A DNA stretch of 64,000 nt from NCBI RefSeq assembly GCF_000377625.1, contig NZ_KB898332.1:1-64000 (forward strand), written 5' to 3'. Below the pieces are notes generated by a model that was not told where the DNA came from, made no database searches, and was given only the letters and a program-made list of their open reading frames with translations. Below, in pieces: positions 58,871 through 64,000 of the stretch. The DNA comes from Prevotella veroralis DSM 19559 = JCM 6290 (GTDB taxonomy: Bacteria; Bacteroidota; Bacteroidia; Bacteroidales; Bacteroidaceae). The position numbers and the translations under genes are program-made. The stretch's first letter is position 1. Each line of letters opens with the position of its first letter.

Positions 58871-60934
58871 ATGGAAGAAAAGAAATTCAAGCGCACTACT
58901 GTTACGGCTGCATTGCCTTATGCCAATGGTGGTGTACATATAGGACACCTTGCAGGTGTATATGTTCCAGCCGACATCTACGTGCGTTATCTTCGTCTAA
59001 AGAAGCGTGATGTGATCTTTATCGGTGGTAGTGACGAGCATGGAGTACCTATTACTATTCGTGCAAAGAAGGAAGGTATCACTCCTCAAGATGTATGTGA
59101 TCGCTATCATAAACTGATCAAAGACTCCTTTGAAGAGTTCGGAATATCATTCGATATATATAGTCGCACAACAAGTAAAACGCACAACAAGTTCGCTTCA
59201 GACTTCTTCCGTAAGTTATATGATGATGGTAAACTCATCGAGCAAGAGAGTGAGCAATATTACGACGAAGAGGCTCATCAGTTCTTGGCAGATCGCTATA
59301 TCATGGGAGAATGCCCTCATTGTGGTAACCCCAACGCGTATGGTGACCAATGCGAGAAGTGTGGTAGCGACCTTAGTCCTATGGAATTGAAGAATCCTCA
59401 CTCTACTATCTCTGGCTCACAACCTGTTATCAAGAAGACAAAGAACTGGTACTTGCCCCTGAACAATTACCAAGAATGGTTGAAGCAGTGGATTCTCGAG
59501 GATCATAAAGAGTGGCGTCCAAACGTTTACGGACAGTGTAAGAGCTGGCTGGATATGGACTTGCAACCTCGTGCTATGACCCGTGACCTCGACTGGGGAA
59601 TCCCTGTTCCTGTAAAAGGAGCTGAAGGCAAGGTCTTATATGTTTGGTTTGATGCACCTATCGGATACATCTCAAATACGAAAGAATTATGCGATAGCGA
59701 TCCAGAACACTTTGGCAACTGGCAGAAATGGTGGCAAGATCCAGAGACAAGATTGGTTCACTTCATCGGAAAGGACAACATTGTCTTCCATTGCCTCATC
59801 TTCCCAACGATGTTGAAAGCCCACGGCGATTACATACTACCCGACAATGTACCTGCAAATGAGTTCTTGAACCTTGAGGACAATAAGATTTCTACAAGCA
59901 AGAACTGGGCTGTTTGGCTTCATGAATACCTTCGCGACTTTGAAGGGAAGCAGGATGTTCTGCGTTACGTATTGACTGCCAATGCTCCAGAAACTAAGGA
60001 TAACAACTTCACATGGAAAGACTTTCAAGAGCGCAACAACTCTGAGCTCGTCGCTGTCTATGGTAACTTTGTGAACCGAGCATTGCAGTTAACGAAGAAG
60101 TATTGGAATGGTATCGTACCAGCTTGCGGTGAATTACAGGAAGTGGATCGCCTAACTATACAAGAGTTTAAGGATGTCAAGGCAAAAGTAGAGGCTTATC
60201 TCGAAGTATTCAAGTTCCGTGAGGCACAGAAGGAAGCGATGAACCTTGGGCGTATCGGTAATAAATACATCACAGAATGTGAGCCATGGAAGGTTTGGAA
60301 GACTGATCCTAAGCGTGTAGAGACAATTCTCTATATCTCACTTCAGCTCGTTGCAAACCTCAGTATCGCCTTCGAACCATTCTTGCCATTCTCTAGTAAG
60401 AAGCTACGCGAACTCATTAATATGACGGAGTACGACTGGAGAGAACTCGGTTCAACCGATCTCCTCCCTGCAGGTAAACAGCTGGCAGAACCAGAACTCC
60501 TCTTCGAGAAGATTGATGACGAGGCTATCGAGGCACAGCTCCACAAGCTAGAAGAGACCAAGAAAGCCAATGAAGCCGCATCATATAAGGCTGAACCAAT
60601 TAAGAAGGAGATACCTTTCGAAGACTTCGAGAAGCTCGATATCCGTGTAGGACATATCATCAAGTGCGAGAAAGTGAAGAAGAGTAAGAAGCTCCTAAAG
60701 TTCACTATCGACGATGGTTCAGGTGTTGAGCGCACCATCCTTAGCGGTATCGCAGCCTATTATGAGCCAGAGCAACTCACAGGTAAGGACGTTCTCTTCG
60801 TTGCTAACTTTGCTCCTCGTAAAATGATGGGCATCGAGAGTCAAGGAATGATCCTCTCTGCCGTTAACTTCGACGGCTCACTCACGGTTACTACAACCAT
60901 GGGCGAGGTGAAACCAGGTAGCCAGATAGGATAG
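58871..60934 (+). CDS. metG: Methionyl-tRNA synthetase
   Basis: A 687-residue class I synthetase that charges tRNA-Met. In order: HIGH motif ([18 protein letters not shown]), a connective zinc knuckle with [20 protein letters not shown], the KMSKS equivalent KISTSK (near residue 338), an anticodon-binding helical domain, and a C-terminal EMAP/Trbp111-like tRNA-binding domain from about 585 ([26 protein letters not shown]... [17 protein letters not shown]). This is the long, dimerising MetG type. The ATG at 58871 is preferred; the longer frame from 58814 starts inside the promoter. Confidence 0.98.
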   Translation: MEEKKFKRTTVTAALPYANGGVHIGHLAGVYVPADIYVRYLRLKKRDVIFIGGSDEHGVPITIRAKKEGITPQDVCDRYHKLIKDSFEEFGISFDIYSRTTSKTHNKFASDFFRKLYDDGKLIEQESEQYYDEEAHQFLADRYIMGECPHCGNPNAYGDQCEKCGSDLSPMELKNPHSTISGSQPVIKKTKNWYLPLNNYQEWLKQWILEDHKEWRPNVYGQCKSWLDMDLQPRAMTRDLDWGIPVPVKGAEGKVLYVWFDAPIGYISNTKELCDSDPEHFGNWQKWWQDPETRLVHFIGKDNIVFHCLIFPTMLKAHGDYILPDNVPANEFLNLEDNKISTSKNWAVWLHEYLRDFEGKQDVLRYVLTANAPETKDNNFTWKDFQERNNSELVAVYGNFVNRALQLTKKYWNGIVPACGELQEVDRLTIQEFKDVKAKVEAYLEVFKFREAQKEAMNLGRIGNKYITECEPWKVWKTDPKRVETILYISLQLVANLSIAFEPFLPFSSKKLRELINMTEYDWRELGSTDLLPAGKQLAEPELLFEKIDDEAIEAQLHKLEETKKANEAASYKAEPIKKEIPFEDFEKLDIRVGHIIKCEKVKKSKKLLKFTIDDGSGVERTILSGIAAYYEPEQLTGKDVLFVANFAPRKMMGIESQGMILSAVNFDGSLTVTTTMGEVKPGSQIG

Positions 60935-60980
60935 GAGAAAGCCTCCTCCCTACCCTTTCTCATAAAGGGTAAAACGAGCA

Positions 60981-61037
60981 AATGCCCTCTTTTGTTTCCT
61001 ATACCATAAGGTTATGAAGCAAAAGAGGGCATTCTTT
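60981..61037. terminator. Strong bidirectional terminator
   Basis: AATGCCCTCTTTTG (60981-60994) pairs with CAAAAGAGGGCATT (61020-61033), 14 bp, with T-runs in both directions. It serves metG and the converging lipoprotein gene. Confidence 0.85.
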
Positions 61038-61080
61038 ATCCAGTATTTCCCTCACAGAAGAGGAGTGGCTAAGCCTGAGG

Positions 61081-61626
61081 CTACTCAATCCTCACACTCT
61101 TTCCATCCTTATAACAAGCGATGGTGCGGTTACCTTTCTTATATATATCCTCATTGCCGGGCATATCCAACGTAAAGCCAGCAGCCTTGACTTGAGCTAC
61201 AAGGTTATCGTATGCAGGCTGATTGAATACTGCGATAATCATTGCGCCATCCTTGAAAGCAATGTAACTAGACACACCCTTACGCATTGACTTTGGATAG
61301 TCCTCATACTTATCAGCAGTGAGGAGCTTTGCTAAAGCACAATTCTTATAATACATCTTAGTGAACTTATCGAGTCGATAAACCTCATAATTCGTTTTCA
61401 GCTTATAGCCATACTTCTTGGTAATAGCAGCCGTCTTATCTGGATTCTGGAACATCTCCAGTGCCTCAGCTATACTGATTACGTCCTTTATGGGTTCAAC
61501 ACTTACAACCGTATCAGTAGTTACGGGCTTCGAAGTGGGCTGCGTTGCATTTTGCTGCGTACCACAACTACTAAAACTAAAGACTGCCACAACAAGGGCA
61601 ATTGCTATCCATACATTCTTCTTCAT
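61081..61626 (-). CDS. Hypothetical lipoprotein
   Basis: About 181 residues from the ATG at 61626 (two codons after an alternative ATG). The signal peptide ends in lipobox FSFSSC (Cys20-21), followed by a Thr/Ser/Gln-rich linker. The rest is a mixed helical/beta domain with ISIAEALEMFQNPDKTAAITKKYGYKL and YIAFKDGAMIIAVF; I do not recognise a family. It follows the ABC ATPase gene by 59 bases and lacks a visible promoter, so it may belong to the same transcript. Confidence 0.65.
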   Translation of the reverse strand: MKKNVWIAIALVVAVFSFSSCGTQQNATQPTSKPVTTDTVVSVEPIKDVISIAEALEMFQNPDKTAAITKKYGYKLKTNYEVYRLDKFTKMYYKNCALAKLLTADKYEDYPKSMRKGVSSYIAFKDGAMIIAVFNQPAYDNLVAQVKAAGFTLDMPGNEDIYKKGNRTIACYKDGKSVRIE

Positions 61627-61685
61627 AATCATTCCTTATTTTATCGTATTGATTCTTTCATGTTTAACTGACGATAAACACTATT

Positions 61686-62396
61686 CTATTTCCCGATTAT
61701 CTCCTGCATTTCTTGCCTCACCTCGGCAGCCGTAACAGTATGCAATGAGCCTTCTTCCACCTCCAACAGGCAATCAGCAAAGCGCACAGCCAATTCCAAA
61801 TCATGTGTAGAAAGCACGATGAGTTTATCTTTCTCATGCGCCATGGAGCGTAACAACTGAAAGGTCTCTGCCTTAGAAGGGAAATCAAGAAAGGCAGTTG
61901 GCTCATCAAGGAGTATGATGGGCGTCCCTTGTGCAAGTGCCTTTGCAATCATCACCTTTTGTCGCTCGCCATCAGAAAGCGTCTGAATCATCCTATGTCG
62001 AAGTGGCTCTATCCCCACAGAGCGGATAGCATCATTGACAACTGCACAATCTCTAGCACGCAACTTACCAAAGAAACCTGTGTAAGGGGAACGCCCCAAC
62101 CCGATAACTTCTGCCACTGTCAGATTCTGCACATCAGGTTTCTGTGTCAGGACAATGCTTATCTTTCGTGCCAATGCTTGCTGTGTAAAGGTCTCTATGC
62201 CTTGCCCATCTAATAGCAGGTCGCCCGATAGCTTTGGAAGAAAGCCTGTCAACGTCTTTAGGAGCGTAGACTTACCGATACCATTCCGACCTATTAAGCA
62301 ATGTAATTGACCACTTTGCAACTCTACATTCACATCAGAAACAAGTGCTTGCGAAGCCGTATAGCCTACTGAGAGATGTGACAGGGAGATCTTCAT
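61686..62396 (-). CDS. ABC transporter ATP-binding protein (FecE/BtuD-like)
   Basis: A 236-residue ATPase with Walker A GRNGIGKST (about residues 32-40), Q-loop VLTQKPD, signature LSDGERQKVMIAKAL, Walker B IILLDEPTAFLD and H-loop STHD. The sequence most resembles FecE/BtuD/HmuV ATPases of iron-chelate, heme or cobalamin importers. No permease or binding protein is in the window, so its partner must be elsewhere or downstream genes were lost. The ATG at 62396 lies 7 bases after the transporter stop; an in-frame TTG at 62411 overlaps it. Substrate unresolved. Confidence 0.85.
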   Translation of the reverse strand: MKISLSHLSVGYTASQALVSDVNVELQSGQLHCLIGRNGIGKSTLLKTLTGFLPKLSGDLLLDGQGIETFTQQALARKISIVLTQKPDVQNLTVAEVIGLGRSPYTGFFGKLRARDCAVVNDAIRSVGIEPLRHRMIQTLSDGERQKVMIAKALAQGTPIILLDEPTAFLDFPSKAETFQLLRSMAHEKDKLIVLSTHDLELAVRFADCLLEVEEGSLHTVTAAEVRQEMQEIIGK

Positions 62397-62403
62397 AACG
62401 CTG

Positions 62404-64000
62404 TCAGACAAAGAACATCACCAGCACTTGGGCTATGATCACACGAATAAACATACCCAAAGGATAAACGGTTGCATAACTGATGTTGCTTGTTTCGCCA
62501 TTAACGGTATCGTTGGCATAACCCAATGCCATTGGGTTTGCCATCGAGCCACATAGGATTCCACAGATAGTACCAAAGTCGAACTTCTTCATACGGAGCG
62601 CAACAACACCCACAATAATCACTGGCAGTACCGTAAGGACAAATCCTAAGCCTATCCAAAGTAAGCCTTCTGGACGCACAACCGTTGCTAAGAAGTCCTT
62701 ACCTGCATCCAAACCGAGGCATGCAAGATAAAGGGCTAGTCCTAACTTACGCAACATCAACGATGCACTTCGGGTGGCGTAAGCGATGAAGTGGAAACGA
62801 GGACCGAATGCGCCGATGAGGATTCCCATGATAATAGGACCTCCTGCAATTCCTAAATGGATGGGCGAATCCATACCAGGGAGCGTGAATGGGATTGTTC
62901 CTAACGCCAAACCGAGCAGCATACCAAGGAAGATTATAGCCAAGTTAGGCTCATTGAGCGTCTTAACAGAGTTACCCAAGAACTTCTCTGCATGGTCGAT
63001 TGCTTCTGGCTGACCCACTAATGTGAGGCGATCACCATAGCGCAAGACAAGATCTTCCGTCGCCAAGAGCTTGATATCACTACGGAGAACACGACTAACA
63101 TTGACGTTATAAGCATCACGAAGGTGCAACTGACCAAGTCGCTTACCATTAAGAACGCTCTTTGACAATACTATCACGCGGCTCTCCACCTTAGAATCGA
63201 GGTGGTTCCAGTCTACTTGTTCCTTATTCAAGTCACGCTCCACACGCTTACCAAAGAGCAATTCCATCGCTGGCACTTCCTCTTTCTTCGTTGCCACAAG
63301 GAGGTTATCATTCGTCTTGAGTTCGGTTGTGCCCTTCGGTACAATCACTTCATCACCACGCCAAATGCGCGAGATAATAAACTTGCGATGCGTGCCCTGC
63401 GCTATGTCTGCAATGTACTTACCATTGATAGCAGGGTTGACTACAACGAATTGACCAATAAAGGTATGGTCATCGCTGCTACTACTCTTCACCTCCAAAT
63501 CGCTGGGCTTGACAAAGAACTTACGGATGAATATCATTGCAAAGATAACACCTACAACACCGAGTGGATAGGTAACAGCCGTTGCCAAAGCTGCTCTAGC
63601 ACCGCTCACACCCACATGCTGCAACGCTTGCTGACCCGCACCGAGAGCCGGCGTATTCGTGGTTGCACCGCAAAGAATACCTATCATATCCGACATGGGC
63701 ACCTTCATGATATACGTAAGAGCTATTGCCATTGCCGTACCAAGAATGATAACTGCCAGAGACCAGATATTAAACGAGGTTCCCTCATGCCTGAAGGAAC
63801 CAAAGAAGTTAGGTCCCACGTGCAAGCCTAAGGTATAAACGAAGATAACCAAGCCGAACGTCTCACAATAGTTGAGCATTTGGTCGTCTACCTTCAAGCC
63901 GAGACTTCCCGCAGCGATACCAACGAAGAATACAAAGGCAACGCCTAACGAGATACCAGCAAACTTTATCTTACCCAAGCCGAGACCAACAGCACAAATG
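62404..64000 (-). CDS. YidE/AspT-YbjL family transporter, N-terminus beyond the right edge
   Basis: At least 530 residues are visible; the frame stays open to base 64000, and the TTG at 63978 is probably internal, since family proteins have about 25 further residues before GKIKFAGISLGV. Two five-helix membrane blocks (about residues 1-165 and 355-524) flank a cytoplasmic region with two TrkA-C/RCK-C domains (about 180-340; IAQGTHRKFIISRIWRGDEV and VKTLNE-type segments). AspT exchanges aspartate for alanine; YidE substrates are unknown. It contains no decarboxylase partner here. The FecE-like ATPase gene follows 7 bases after its stop. Confidence 0.9.
   Translation of the reverse strand, partial: ICAVGLGLGKIKFAGISLGVAFVFFVGIAAGSLGLKVDDQMLNYCETFGLVIFVYTLGLHVGPNFFGSFRHEGTSFNIWSLAVIILGTAMAIALTYIMKVPMSDMIGILCGATTNTPALGAGQQALQHVGVSGARAALATAVTYPLGVVGVIFAMIFIRKFFVKPSDLEVKSSSSDDHTFIGQFVVVNPAINGKYIADIAQGTHRKFIISRIWRGDEVIVPKGTTELKTNDNLLVATKKEEVPAMELLFGKRVERDLNKEQVDWNHLDSKVESRVIVLSKSVLNGKRLGQLHLRDAYNVNVSRVLRSDIKLLATEDLVLRYGDRLTLVGQPEAIDHAEKFLGNSVKTLNEPNLAIIFLGMLLGLALGTIPFTLPGMDSPIHLGIAGGPIIMGILIGAFGPRFHFIAYATRSASLMLRKLGLALYLACLGLDAGKDFLATVVRPEGLLWIGLGFVLTVLPVIIVGVVALRMKKFDFGTICGILCGSMANPMALGYANDTVNGETSNISYATVYPLGMFIRVIIAQVLVMFFV

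Noticed and set aside
63202..63831. 209-residue plus-strand ORF opposite the YidE/AspT transporter
   Set aside because: It is antisense to conserved RCK-C and membrane segments of the transporter and lacks any family feature.

Overview
The window looks like chromosomal DNA of a Prevotella-like member of the Bacteroidota (low-GC, human-associated Prevotellaceae is my best guess). Reasons seen in the sequence: almost every gene is preceded by the Bacteroidota promoter pair TTTG-N19/20-TAnnTTTG rather than E. coli-type boxes; ribosome-binding sites are absent or weak; and there are SusC/SusD, two NigD-like lipoproteins, a fimbrillin-family lipoprotein, DUF4369 lipoprotein and AspT/YidE proteins. 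Genus assignment is inference; no rRNA is present.

Layout. 0-12 kb: argR, a BI-1 membrane protein, an M48 protease, the divergent threonine-to-glycine pair tdh/kbl, a PlsB-like acyltransferase with a NigD-like lipoprotein, a glycosyltransferase, a four-helix-bundle gene framed by a perfect 48-bp inverted repeat, radC, a DUF59 protein and lpxH. 12-26 kb: an intergenic small-RNA candidate and an 85-bp terminal-inverted-repeat element, the pta-ackA acetate operon, a DUF2156-GNAT fusion, folP-cdaA, an orphan SusC/SusD pair and murF. 26-35 kb: tRNA-Pro, a repeat island with a 45-bp tandem array, an uncharacterised five-gene envelope operon (SPFH, small membrane protein, two zinc-ribbon membrane proteins, MORN protein), and a fimbrillin locus whose promoter carries a G9 tract. 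35-50 kb: comM with a thioredoxin-like lipoprotein behind tRNA-Leu, the prmC-recX-comF and pyrE groups, ribD, a cysteine-desulfidase-family gene, a superfamily I helicase, a C69 peptidase and tRNA-Arg with an ADP-ribosylglycohydrolase. 50-64 kb: patatin, an RluA-type pseudouridine synthase, an Ig-like lipoprotein, a nigD-ECF sigma-Dma locus, kup, metG, an ABC ATPase and a YidE/AspT transporter running off the right edge.

How genes work together. tdh and kbl form the two-step threonine catabolic route; pta and ackA make acetate and ATP from acetyl-CoA; folP and cdaA are paired as a folate/c-di-AMP unit. The nigD-sigma-Dma cluster matches the recently described dual-membrane-spanning anti-sigma systems of Bacteroides and is the strongest regulatory system here. 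Two of the three tRNAs sit directly upstream of protein genes without a terminator and may be co-transcribed with them. Several genes have their ATG only 4-7 nt after the -7 box, suggesting leaderless mRNAs.

Intergenic DNA is unusually rich in repeats: four REP/BIME-like islands near 17.5, 26.9, 38.2 and 47.5 kb, a 22-bp palindromic array, a 45-bp tandem array, and two copies of an 85-bp inverted-repeat element. No transposase, integrase, reverse transcriptase, phage gene or CRISPR array was seen.
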